From Novipirellula artificiosorum (lineage in GTDB: Bacteria; Planctomycetota; Planctomycetia; Pirellulales; Pirellulaceae), in the NCBI RefSeq assembly GCF_007860135.1, contig NZ_SJPV01000008.1, positions 82,274-146,273 of the forward strand: a DNA stretch of 64,000 nucleotides, given 5' to 3'. Positions 1 to 8,384 of the stretch are shown here, piece by piece (positions within the stretch are counted from its first letter, which is position 1; every line of letters starts with the position of its first letter). A program made the translations under genes and the position numbers. The notes under the pieces were generated by a model. It worked only from the letters and a program-made list of their open reading frames with translations. It was not told the origin of the DNA and did no database searches.

Positions 1-153
1 CGTAAATCATCCCGTCAACTCGGCGCCAAGTTGGCTCGATCGAGTCTCACCGCCCCCATCTCGACCAAAAGTGAACCGCTGGCCGTTGACGCTGCGCACA
101 GCCTCCACACCTTCCGCGAATGTTTACTTTGAGAAGAAAGCAGACTGCGCACG

Positions 154-222
154 TTGGAGTGGTAGGCTTTAGCCGATTCAGCAAGGATCCAGCACGCAAT
201 CGGCTAAAGCCTACCACTCCAA
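154..222. repeat. Perfect 25-bp inverted repeat (hairpin, REP-like or terminator)
   Basis: The arms at 154-178 and 198-222 are exact reverse complements and enclose a 19-nt loop. The arm core reads GGTAGGCTTTAGCCGATT. The hairpin ends 14 bp past the stop codon of the minus-strand PD40/CxxCH gene, so it could terminate that transcript. There is no T-tract, so it is not a classic intrinsic terminator. The length and perfection of the arms fit a dispersed intergenic repeat. Upstream, positions 1-132 are open in two plus frames with no recognisable product. Confidence 0.75.
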
Positions 223-235
223 TGATTCATCCGGG

Positions 236-2926
236 CTAGGGGACCGGGCGATCATATTCGACGCCGCTGGGATTGCTGCGATCAATTTCATCTGGCCAAA
301 CGAAGTCGCCACCATATTCTTGGCGGTGCAGTTGCTGCGGATCTTTGGTAGGCCGCGCCAGACGCATCGCGTTGAGATCCAGCCAGAGAATGATTCGGTC
401 CAAGTCTTGCTGTGAAAAGGCGCCTGCGTGCAGAGCAGCCTGATGCGTCGGATTCATGAGCGCTTTGCCCATTCGAGATTCATTGAAACCAAAGCGGTAG
501 GGAGTGGAACGGTAACCGCCGTAGGGGCCGATTCCATCGTTGTTGTTGCTCGAATCGAACCACCAGATGTAGTCGGAAAGTCGGTTCGTTTGACCTGGAT
601 CGGGAACCACTGGCTCGTTGTCGTTATAGGCATAGTCGGTCAATGCGATGTCCTGTTGTCGATGGCATTCAACGCATGATTTATCAAAAACGGGTCGGAC
701 AAACCCAAAGGTCATCGGGACGACGCCCCCCACATCCGGTTCCAAGGGGGAAGGGTCGCGTTGGAAGGCCATCGGGATTGCCTCGCCGCGTGGCGCGGCT
801 TGCCATTTGTCTTCATGACAACCGACACACATCAGTCGCTCGCCAGGATGGACGTAAGTGAGCGACCGCATGGTTTGCACCGCAACACCGTTCTCGTCTA
901 GAAGTTGGAACAACAGCCCCTTGTTGACCGGAGCCTCGCAGTACACGCTGCCGTCCTCCTCAACGGGCACGGTTCCCATCGAGGCGCGGCAGATACCTCC
1001 TTCACTCCATCCGGTGGAGGGGGCCTCGATGTTGCCGACTCCCCATTTGCGTGGAAAGAGCTGAACAATGCGCATCTTTGCGATCTTCACATCTTCCGGC
1101 CAATCAAAATCGGTCTGCCGGACATTCAGCACTGCCAGGGTGGCTCGCTGATGATCGGAAGCTTCAGCACGTTCACCTTGCCAAGTTCCCATCGGATGTT
1201 CAGGAGGCTTGGGGGTGGCACGCAGCGGTCGGGCCGTTAGGTAATGCCCACCCGCATTCAGATTGCAATCGCTAATCAATTCCCTGTTCCCGAATACGTC
1301 CAGCAGATAGAGACGCATGTTGGTTTCGTTGTCATGTTCTTGAAGCGAACCTGCTTTCCGATCCGAGATAATGCCCCAAGGAACAAGGAAAAAATCCTCA
1401 CTCAGAGGCCACGGATCGAAATAGGCGGAATGGGGTCGTATCGGTGTGTAACGAATCCCCTGGTACAACCCCCGTTTTGAGTAGTCCCCACATTCCGAGG
1501 CGAACGGCAGGCAATCGGGCGTGATGGTTTCCACCTGAGACACTCGGTAGTCATCCCGAATGCCTGTGTTTATCAAGATAGGAATGCCATACGGGGGTGA
1601 ATGATGCGACGAGGCAATGGCGATGTATTTGCTCGAATCTGGAATCGCTCGCATAAAGTACTCGGCAAAAGGCCGATCGCCGCGTCCGTCCACGCTTGTG
1701 CTCCAACTGCCATGCGGAAACGCGTAGTTTCCGTGAGGCGAGCGAGGATCCCTGCCGTCGGGAAAGCACCGCCACAGATTGTGTGCTGCGGAAAAATCGC
1801 GGTCGATGTAATCCCAGCGCATGTAGATCAGCATCCCGTCGTTGTCGACCGAGGGATACCGTTCATTCGTTTCATGGAAGCTCATTCGTACGACGTCGCT
1901 GCCGTCGGCCTTCATCGAATACAACACACATTGCTTCGTCGTATCGTTATTGTTGCAACGCACCGTGATTTCGGCGCGAGTCGAGACAAAGGCGATTCGT
2001 CCATTCGGGAGCCAGATCGGGTCCAGGTCTTCATACTTCCCCTCGGTCAACAAACGCAACTGGGTACCGTCCGCATTGACCGATGCAATCCGGTGAATTC
2101 TCGATTGACGGTGAACCCAGGCAAAAACGATTTTTGTTCCGTCATGGGACAGATCAAACGAGCGGACCGCTCTGCCTAAGTCGAGCAATCTCTGCCCTTG
2201 CCAAGGACCGTTCTCGAAACGTGAATCCTGCAGCAGATTTCTAACCCGTGTACGACCGCCCTGAAGTCCCGAAAGCACGTAGAGACCGCCTTCATCAAGG
2301 ACCGTCGTGCCCCAGCATTCCTGGACATGGCCGTAGTTACTGGTCCAGCGGTTAAACAGAATGTCATCAAAATTCAGAAGTGGGTTGCTCAACACGATCG
2401 AGCGATTCAGACGACGCAGTTCCAGGTAGAGGCTTTTGTCGGCATCTGCATCCTTTTCCCCTTTGGAACGGGCAAACGTAGACGCCTTTTGGCGAAACCG
2501 TTCATACTGCTGCTGCAATTCATCAAGTTGTGTCCCCATCTCTGATGCATTGGGCGTCGCTTGGCGGATGGCATGCAGTTTTTCCAGCAGGGCTGCGGTG
2601 CGCCGCAGTTGCACATCCAGCGGACGACGGTCATTGACCCAAATATGTGCATGACGATTGGCAACGTTGTTGGCTTGGGTACTGGCTTGGGCACCAGGCG
2701 TGAACAAGCCCGCCTCGCCGCCGCCATCGGCAATCAACCCCTCCAGGTACGCATAGTCTTGCTCCCAAGATGCTTGGAGCTCGGCTGGCGAAGGCGTGAG
2801 GTCTTGATTCGGCAGTTGGCTTTCGCTTGCATCGGCCGCGCCACTCAGGAAAGCGATCACAATCCCGACGAGACAGGTTCTCATTGAGGTAACAAGAACT
2901 CGCCCGATTACTGATGAAGTCTGCAT
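236..2926 (-). CDS. Secreted PD40 beta-propeller protein with two CxxCH haem-type motifs (hydrazine-synthase-alpha-like family)
   Basis: 896 aa with an N-terminal signal peptide; a start at Met16 would give a more compact one. The middle (about 210-480) contains TolB/PD40-type repeats, for example around VNADGTQLRLLTEG. The C-terminal part carries two CxxCH motifs, CVGCH at 700-704 and CVECH at 751-755, which would bind c-type haem after export. This architecture matches large planctomycete proteins often labelled as hydrazine synthase alpha-like. That label reflects domain similarity and is not evidence of anammox, since no hydrazine synthase beta/gamma genes are nearby. A periplasmic redox or sensing role is inference. 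It is monocistronic with a long hairpin just downstream. Confidence 0.7.
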   Translation of the reverse strand: MQTSSVIGRVLVTSMRTCLVGIVIAFLSGAADASESQLPNQDLTPSPAELQASWEQDYAYLEGLIADGGGEAGLFTPGAQASTQANNVANRHAHIWVNDRRPLDVQLRRTAALLEKLHAIRQATPNASEMGTQLDELQQQYERFRQKASTFARSKGEKDADADKSLYLELRRLNRSIVLSNPLLNFDDILFNRWTSNYGHVQECWGTTVLDEGGLYVLSGLQGGRTRVRNLLQDSRFENGPWQGQRLLDLGRAVRSFDLSHDGTKIVFAWVHRQSRIHRIASVNADGTQLRLLTEGKYEDLDPIWLPNGRIAFVSTRAEITVRCNNNDTTKQCVLYSMKADGSDVVRMSFHETNERYPSVDNDGMLIYMRWDYIDRDFSAAHNLWRCFPDGRDPRSPHGNYAFPHGSWSTSVDGRGDRPFAEYFMRAIPDSSKYIAIASSHHSPPYGIPILINTGIRDDYRVSQVETITPDCLPFASECGDYSKRGLYQGIRYTPIRPHSAYFDPWPLSEDFFLVPWGIISDRKAGSLQEHDNETNMRLYLLDVFGNRELISDCNLNAGGHYLTARPLRATPKPPEHPMGTWQGERAEASDHQRATLAVLNVRQTDFDWPEDVKIAKMRIVQLFPRKWGVGNIEAPSTGWSEGGICRASMGTVPVEEDGSVYCEAPVNKGLLFQLLDENGVAVQTMRSLTYVHPGERLMCVGCHEDKWQAAPRGEAIPMAFQRDPSPLEPDVGGVVPMTFGFVRPVFDKSCVECHRQQDIALTDYAYNDNEPVVPDPGQTNRLSDYIWWFDSSNNNDGIGPYGGYRSTPYRFGFNESRMGKALMNPTHQAALHAGAFSQQDLDRIILWLDLNAMRLARPTKDPQQLHRQEYGGDFVWPDEIDRSNPSGVEYDRPVP

Positions 2927-3001
2927 TCAAATGTTCCCTTGTTCGTTCCCATGTCGGAGCCCTGCACTTCGGTCACCCGTAAACTGCGATTGCGTTCAGA
3001 G

Positions 3002-4057
3002 TCACTCGGTTTGGATTGGACCGATGTAATCTTTCGCGACCACGACATCGTCAAACCAAACGCGATTGACATGTCCCGCCGTGCCTTTGGTGATGTACAA
3101 GTACAACCAGACGAAGTTCACGTTCAACGCTTTCGCGGTCCGAAAGCGGAAACCTTCAAAAGGATCACCGCCAGGCGAAGTTGCAAAATACTCGCGGTCG
3201 CCAGTTTTTGGATTCCAGCGAACTCCCTCGCCTTCTTGCCCAGGGTTAAACTTATCGAAAACCCATTTGCCACTTGGAAATCCTTTGCCCAAGTGGCTGA
3301 CCGGTTTTCCTTCGATCCAGAGTGCCAACTCGCCGTTGGTCTCTCCGACATCGTTCATTCGGACCATCACTTCGATGCAAGTCCAATGTCCGCGAAGCAC
3401 GCTCAAGGAATCGTCTTGAATGAACTTGTTTCCCCAAGTCTGGCCGCGAGGTGGGCTGCCTCGCATCTCGCACCAATAAGCGTAGTAGTCCCAGGTCCAA
3501 GTCTTGCCGAAGGGCTCAATGCCGACCCAGAACGATTTGTCGCCCGCGGTGGGTTGCCCCGCGCGGACCGAGGGCCATGCGGTCGAAGGGTTGTTGCCGC
3601 CAACACAGGTCCCGAAATGATGCACAGGTTCACAAGCCTCGTCGAACTTGACGTACATCCGCGTGTAAAGTTGATCGTAGCCGTCATCGAGCCTTCGATA
3701 GAGATCGGCTCCGGTTCCTGTTTCGGCCGTCTGACTCATCAACAGCGACTGCTTGCCAGAACTTGCAGCCGGCACATCGTCACTGATCGACATGATCTCG
3801 GGGTTGCGTACGGTTTCCCATCGCTGTCCGATCGCATCCAGGTCGCGCCGTTCAAAGTTCTCAGCGAACACAACACTCGGGTGTTTCTCGATTCCCTGAT
3901 CGCGAGCATACTGTGATGCGATTCCCACGCCAGCGGCGATCTCCTGCGCAACACCGTGACCTGTCAGTGCCACCGTAACCGTCACGGCGACCATCGAGAT
4001 TTCGAGCAGCAAGTGCCTGGAATTCGCTTGGGTAAGAAATTGCGAGAATGTCTTCAT
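3002..4057 (-). CDS. Secreted jelly-roll protein, polysaccharide-lyase-like
   Basis: 351 aa from the ATG at 4057; the longer frame to 4072 would need a TTG start. The N-terminus has a hydrophobic export signal ending near GHGVAQE. The mature part has the feel of a concanavalin-A/jelly-roll fold: many aromatic beta-strand segments such as KSFWVGIEPFGKTWTWDYYAYW, and a C-terminal strand pattern VNRVWFDDVVVAKDYIGPI typical of polysaccharide lyase and LamG-like folds in planctomycetes. No catalytic residue can be assigned by eye. It probably acts on or binds a polysaccharide outside the cytoplasm. The specific family is not certain. Confidence 0.6.
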   Translation of the reverse strand: MKTFSQFLTQANSRHLLLEISMVAVTVTVALTGHGVAQEIAAGVGIASQYARDQGIEKHPSVVFAENFERRDLDAIGQRWETVRNPEIMSISDDVPAASSGKQSLLMSQTAETGTGADLYRRLDDGYDQLYTRMYVKFDEACEPVHHFGTCVGGNNPSTAWPSVRAGQPTAGDKSFWVGIEPFGKTWTWDYYAYWCEMRGSPPRGQTWGNKFIQDDSLSVLRGHWTCIEVMVRMNDVGETNGELALWIEGKPVSHLGKGFPSGKWVFDKFNPGQEGEGVRWNPKTGDREYFATSPGGDPFEGFRFRTAKALNVNFVWLYLYITKGTAGHVNRVWFDDVVVAKDYIGPIQTE

Positions 4058-4137
4058 CGAGAGCGTTACCAATTAGGGGGCTACCGCGATCCAGTTCGAA
4101 ACGACTTCATGTGCGAGCTGCGGGCAGGGTGTCGGAC

Positions 4138-4464
4138 TCACGCTTGGCAGTCAAATGCTCGGCACGACAGTGCCCCGCCCCAACTGCCTGCCGTACAAAA
4201 TAGATCGGGATGCCTCAGCGCGAGTGACACAGAACCTGCGCCGCCCATCGAGAATCCAGCGACAACTCTTCCGGACGCATTTGCCTTCGTCGGATACGAC
4301 CAGTCAATCAATGGAATCAGTTCATCAACGATCATCTTTTCCACATCGCCGCGATAGCCACTCATTCCGCCATTCGGATTGACCCATCTCACTTCACGCT
4401 CTCGCTGTGCTGGAGCGTTATTTGTGAGGAGAAGCGTGGCCAGGATGAGAACGAAGGTTCGCAT
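4138..4464 (-). pseudogene. Esterase (enterochelin/feruloyl-esterase type) remnant
   Basis: The 108-codon frame begins with a clear signal peptide (MRTFVLILATLLL...APAQ) and contains the nucleophile elbow GFSMGGAGS of alpha/beta-hydrolase esterases, preceded by the family-like VDELIPLIDWSYPT. It stops soon after AGSWGG, so the acid and histidine of the triad are absent. The segment between signal peptide and nucleophile is also much shorter than in full esterases of about 280-350 aa. It therefore looks like a gene with an internal deletion and a lost 3' end. A functional mini-protein is unlikely. Confidence 0.6.
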
Positions 4465-4559
4465 GATTGAACGACCTTGTGGTGCGGTGGGTCGGAGTGG
4501 CGGAGGGAGGTTCCATTCTATCTTGCGCGTAGGCTAACATACAGTAGGCCTGCATTTCT

Positions 4560-4790
4560 TCGCATTCCCTGACGGATTCAATGCGCGGCCATTGCTCCAA
4601 ACTCCTCGGGCAGTTGCCAACGGCCAAGCGGCGAGGCGCGACGGACTGCAGATGGGCAAGGCCATCTGCGTCAAGGTCAATCGCAAGAATGCGGGCCCCC
4701 GCCTGCAAAAAAACAATCGACAATCGCACGTCCGATGCCTTTGGCCGCACCGGTGATTGCTATGGTTTGCTCTTCGAATGGGGGATTCAT
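4560..4790 (-). pseudogene. Short-chain dehydrogenase (SDR) N-terminal remnant with frameshift
   Basis: From the ATG at 4790 the translation gives the SDR Rossmann start, with TGAAKGIGRAIVDCF (TGxxxGIG). It then leaves frame in a run of seven A/T pairs (4707-4713). In the next frame the expected second strand appears (GARILAIDLDADGLAHLQ), where the acidic residues would set NAD(H) preference. After that the match to SDRs fades, and no YxxxK motif is present before the stop at 4418. One extra base in the homopolymer plus loss of the last two thirds explains the pattern. It lies head-to-tail with the esterase remnant. Confidence 0.6.
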
Positions 4791-4919
4791 GATGTGTTGA
4801 GTCTCTATGCAAACCGATCGATCCAAAGACGGCCCTCGCGATCGGGAAGCCTGGTCCTTTGCGAACAACGACTGGCCGTCATGCACTTGATCAATCGTAA
4901 CACATAAGTGGCCACCCAA

Positions 4920-5251
4920 TTCTTAGCTGCAACAAATCGCATAGGCGTGAGCGCTGTTGCGGTAACGACACAACACCGGTGCAACGTCATGCTAGCGATG
5001 AGCCATCGAAGCGTTGAGGCGGCGGAAAGCTGCAATGCGATCAAGCAGCGTCATTCTGCCGCACCCCGATCCCCTCTTGATGTTAGCATTTCATTGGCGA
5101 AGAAAACTTAACGAAAAATATACGAAACCGTGTGTGTGCTGCTTTCATTCTTGCGCGGGAGCACTACATTGAAGTTTAGTGAAAAGAACTAGCATGAATG
5201 TCTCGCATTTCTGAACCGCTCATTTCGCAAACCAGGCAAGGGGCTTGTACC
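4920..5251. other. Intergenic region upstream of the hox operon
   Basis: No convincing gene. The last 150 bp are AT-richer (for example AACGAAAAATATACGAAACC around 5110-5130) and must hold the hox promoter, but I could not pick a -35/-10 pair or an activator site with confidence. Confidence 0.4.
5238..5243 (+). promoter_or_regulatory. Ribosome binding site deciding the hoxF start
   Basis: AAGGGG lies 8 nt before the ATG at 5252. The upstream in-frame ATG at 5198 has no comparable site, so the shorter protein beginning MPKETAAV is preferred. Confidence 0.6.
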
Positions 5252-7093
5252 ATGCCAAAGGAAACCGCCGCGGTCATCGAGCAAATTGCTCGTCAATACG
5301 ACCATGATCCCACACGGTTGATGGATGTGGCCCGTGCCGTCCACGGACGACTCGGGCATCTCTCAGAACTTAGTATCGGCCTGATCGCCCAAAGCTTGGG
5401 GATTCATCGCGCCCAAGTCCGTGACATGGTCAGCTTCTACGCATTCTTCTCGCGTTCCCCACAAGGCAAGAACGTTATCCGCGTCTGTACGGCCGTTGTG
5501 GAACGCATGCAGGGCGCGGACGAGTTGATCGAAGCCTTCGAGAAGGAGCTCGGTGTCTTTCTCGGTGAGACGACCGAGGATGGGAAGATCACGCTCGAGA
5601 AGGCTTCCTGTATCGGCTTAAGTGATCAAGCTCCCAGCGTACTGGTTAACGGCATTGCGTTAACCAGTCTTCAGCCCGAGGATGTTCCTGGTATCGTTGC
5701 TGCGATCCGGGCGGGCGAGGAGATCGATACGCTGCCGCAAGCACGTGTGCGGAAGAATTTGCGGCAGAGTGGCCCCATCTTGCTTGGACCGTATGACAGC
5801 GGTGATGCGTTAAGGAAAGCGATTCGCAAATCACCAGCCGAAATCATCATTGAACTCTACGCCTCACAGGTTCGAGGCTGTGGTGGCGCGGGGTTCCCCA
5901 CGGCTGCCAAATGGGAAAAGTGTCGAGTATCCGAAGGGAGTGCTCACTACGTGATCTGTAATGCGGATGAAGGGGAGCCGGGGACCTTCAAAGATCGCGT
6001 CATTTTGATGGATAATCCTGAGCTAATGTTTGATGGGATGACCATCGCTGGGTACACGATCGGTGCCGAAGAGGGGATGATCTACCTGCGTGGCGAATAC
6101 GACTATCTGCGTGGCGATTTAGAGCGAGCGTTAGCCAACCATCGCCAGCTCGGGCTGCTGGGACGTAACATTTGCGGTCTCGAAGGTTTCAACTTTGACA
6201 TCCGGATTCAAGCGGCCGCGGGTGCCTACATCTGCGGTGAAGAATCGGCATTGATTGAATCGCTCGAAGGCAAACGTGGCGCTCCGCGCGACCGGCCACC
6301 TTTCCCCGTTGAAAAGGGCTACAAAGAGCAACCGACGCTGGTCAATAACGTCGAGACTTTCTGCTGTGCGGCCCGCATTCTCGAAAACGGAGGCGAATGG
6401 TTCTCGCGTCTGGGGACGGTCGAGAGCAAAGGGACGAAGCTGCTGAGCATCTCGGGCGACTGCCAATTGCCGGGAGTCTATGAAGTCGAGTACGGCATCA
6501 CGGTTGAAAAACTGTTACGACAAGTGGGGGCGGAGGACGCTCAGGCGGTACAGATCGGCGGTCCCTCGGGCAGTTGCATCGGACCGAAAGATTTCTCTCG
6601 GCGTATCGCCTTTGAAGATCTCGCGACGGGCGGATCGATCATTATCTTCGGGCCCGGTCGCGATCTTCTTGAGTACATGTATCAGTTCGGTGAATTCTTT
6701 GCCGAGGAATCTTGTGGCTGGTGCGTTCCTTGCCGTGTTGGCACGACCCTGCTGTTGAAGGAGATGCGTGCGGTCCTTGATGGGCACGCAACGCACACCG
6801 AGTTGCAGGCAATGCAAAAGCTGTGCGGGACGATCAAGACGATGAGTCAGTGTGGCTTGGGGCAGACCGCACCCAATCCCATCCTCAGTACGCTCAAGCA
6901 ATTTCCTGAACTGTACGAGGCTCGACTGCAATCGGGCGATTACTTCCCACGCCTGGATTTGGCCAAAGCGGTGAGGGCGGGCTGCGCCAGCGCGGGTCGC
7001 GAAATGGTTCAACTTGAGCCACACGCCTCCAACGGGAATGGCAAACCATGTGATCCCGACCCAACACCGAAATCGGAGGGAGTCCAACGATGA
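5252..7093 (+). CDS. hoxF: NAD-reducing bidirectional [NiFe] hydrogenase diaphorase subunit HoxF with fused NuoE-like domain
   Basis: 613 aa. HoxF carries FMN and an Fe-S cluster and exchanges electrons with NAD(H) in the cytoplasmic diaphorase module. Residues about 1-150 resemble the thioredoxin-like NuoE/HoxE domain; the rest is NuoF-like. The NuoF part has the NADH/FMN motifs (GCGGAGFPTAAKW, ICNADEGEPGTFKDR, GAYICGEESALIESLEG) and the [4Fe-4S] site SCGWCVPC plus a later CGLGQTAPNP cysteine. In the NuoE part only two of the four expected [2Fe-2S] ligands remain (C79, C120); the partner positions are E84 and S124. No separate hoxE gene is present. The stop codon overlaps the hoxU start (ATGA), indicating an operon. 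Confidence 0.93.
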   Translation: MPKETAAVIEQIARQYDHDPTRLMDVARAVHGRLGHLSELSIGLIAQSLGIHRAQVRDMVSFYAFFSRSPQGKNVIRVCTAVVERMQGADELIEAFEKELGVFLGETTEDGKITLEKASCIGLSDQAPSVLVNGIALTSLQPEDVPGIVAAIRAGEEIDTLPQARVRKNLRQSGPILLGPYDSGDALRKAIRKSPAEIIIELYASQVRGCGGAGFPTAAKWEKCRVSEGSAHYVICNADEGEPGTFKDRVILMDNPELMFDGMTIAGYTIGAEEGMIYLRGEYDYLRGDLERALANHRQLGLLGRNICGLEGFNFDIRIQAAAGAYICGEESALIESLEGKRGAPRDRPPFPVEKGYKEQPTLVNNVETFCCAARILENGGEWFSRLGTVESKGTKLLSISGDCQLPGVYEVEYGITVEKLLRQVGAEDAQAVQIGGPSGSCIGPKDFSRRIAFEDLATGGSIIIFGPGRDLLEYMYQFGEFFAEESCGWCVPCRVGTTLLLKEMRAVLDGHATHTELQAMQKLCGTIKTMSQCGLGQTAPNPILSTLKQFPELYEARLQSGDYFPRLDLAKAVRAGCASAGREMVQLEPHASNGNGKPCDPDPTPKSEGVQR

Positions 7094-7800
7094 GCGATAA
7101 CACGATCACCTTCACCATCGACGGAAAGGAAGTTCAGGGCGTTCCGGGTCAAAAGATCATGGAGGCTGCGGACGCGGCCGGAGTTTACATTCCCCGGCTT
7201 TGTCACCACAAGGATCTACCGCCGCGGGGTCATTGCCGGCTTTGTGTGGTCAAGGTAGATGGCCGACCCAAAAGCTCCTGCACCATTCCCATCGAGGACG
7301 GCATGCAGGTCGAGAACGATACGGAGGAACTCAATGAGCACCGCCGCATGGTTTTGGAAATGATGTTTGTCGAAGGGAATCATTTTTGTCCCTCGTGTGA
7401 ATCGAGCGGCAATTGTGAACTCCAAGCCGAGGGCTATCGGCTCGGGATGATCACGCCAACGCTTCCTTACATCGAGAGCCACCGCGAGATGGATGCAACG
7501 CATCCTGATATCTTCGTCAACCGAGATCTTTGCATCCTCTGTGGTCGTTGCGTGCGTGCCTCGGCGATCCAGGACGGTAAGACCGTGTTTGCTTTTGAGG
7601 GACGGGGCATCCACAAGGTGATCACCGTCAATGCCGAACATGGTCTGGGCGAGACGCTGATGGATGTCGCGGATGCTGCCGCCAGCGTCTGTCCGACGGG
7701 GTGCCTGCACACGAAACGCCTCGGCTACACCATCCCCGTTGGACAACGCAAATACGATCACCGTCCGATCGGATCGGACATCGAACAGGCAGCCCACTGA
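7090..7800 (+). CDS. hoxU: NAD-reducing hydrogenase diaphorase Fe-S subunit HoxU
   Basis: 236 aa, related to the N-terminal part of NuoG. It relays electrons between the hydrogenase module and HoxF. Visible ligands are a ferredoxin-type [2Fe-2S] set (C38, C49, C52, C64), a His/Cys set typical of HoxU (H98, C100, C103, C109), and C148, C151, C154 with C201 for a [4Fe-4S] cluster. Length matches known HoxU proteins of about 230-240 aa. It overlaps hoxF by 4 nt, so the two are translationally coupled. hoxY follows after 27 bp. Confidence 0.93.
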   Translation: MSDNTITFTIDGKEVQGVPGQKIMEAADAAGVYIPRLCHHKDLPPRGHCRLCVVKVDGRPKSSCTIPIEDGMQVENDTEELNEHRRMVLEMMFVEGNHFCPSCESSGNCELQAEGYRLGMITPTLPYIESHREMDATHPDIFVNRDLCILCGRCVRASAIQDGKTVFAFEGRGIHKVITVNAEHGLGETLMDVADAAASVCPTGCLHTKRLGYTIPVGQRKYDHRPIGSDIEQAAH

Positions 7801-7827
7801 CGCACCAAGCAGCAAAAGGGAACTTCC

Positions 7828-8367
7828 ATGTCCAAACCGACGATCGCCACAGGGCACTTTACCGGCTGCTTCGGCTGTCACATGTCGCTCCTTGACATTG
7901 ATGAACGCATCCTGCAGCTAACCGAGTTGGTCGAGTTCGACAAGTCGCCCATTAACGACAAGAAACGGTTTGATCGGATGGTCGATATCGGGCTCATCGA
8001 AGGGGGCTGCAGCAACGATGAGAATGTAGAATTCTTGCAGATGTTCCGAGACAACTGCAAAACGCTGGTTGCGGTTGGCGCTTGCGCCTTGACCGGCGGT
8101 GTACCAGCCATGCGCAACACCGTTCCGCTGCGCGAGTGCCTCGAAGAAGCATTCCTTAGCGGCCCGTCGGTTGTTGACGGCATTATCCCAAACGATCCCG
8201 ACTTACCGGTTCTACTGGATCGGGTCTACCCGGCTCATGAAGTGGTCAAGATTGACTATTTCCTGCCGGGATGTCCACCATCGGCTGATGCAATCTGGGC
8301 TGCGGTCGTGGCTTTGCTCGAAGGGCGTGAACCGACGCTCGATTACGAACTCCTGAAATACGATTGA
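7828..8367 (+). CDS. hoxY: NAD-reducing [NiFe] hydrogenase small subunit HoxY
   Basis: 179 aa, short and without a Tat signal, as expected for the cytoplasmic group 3 small subunit. The four ligands of the proximal [4Fe-4S] cluster are C14 and C17 (TGCFGCHMS), C86 (GACAL) and C149 (PGCPP). It pairs with HoxH to form the hydrogen-activating module and passes electrons to HoxU. A good ribosome site (AAGGGA) lies before the ATG. hoxH follows after 17 bp. Confidence 0.93.
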   Translation: MSKPTIATGHFTGCFGCHMSLLDIDERILQLTELVEFDKSPINDKKRFDRMVDIGLIEGGCSNDENVEFLQMFRDNCKTLVAVGACALTGGVPAMRNTVPLRECLEEAFLSGPSVVDGIIPNDPDLPVLLDRVYPAHEVVKIDYFLPGCPPSADAIWAAVVALLEGREPTLDYELLKYD

Positions 8368-8384
8368 CCTGAAAGGCTGAGACG

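Noticed and set aside
1..132. Possible 3' end of a plus-strand gene
   Set aside because: Two of the three plus frames are open over this short stretch and neither shows a family pattern, so no choice can be supported.
236..2926. Evidence for anammox metabolism from the hydrazine-synthase-like architecture
   Set aside because: Only the general domain arrangement is shared; no other hydrazine synthase, hydrazine dehydrogenase or ladderane gene is present, and such proteins are widespread in non-anammox planctomycetes.
2939..3916. A 325-codon plus-strand open frame
   Set aside because: It mirrors the minus-strand jelly-roll gene, which has a signal peptide and a coherent fold pattern.
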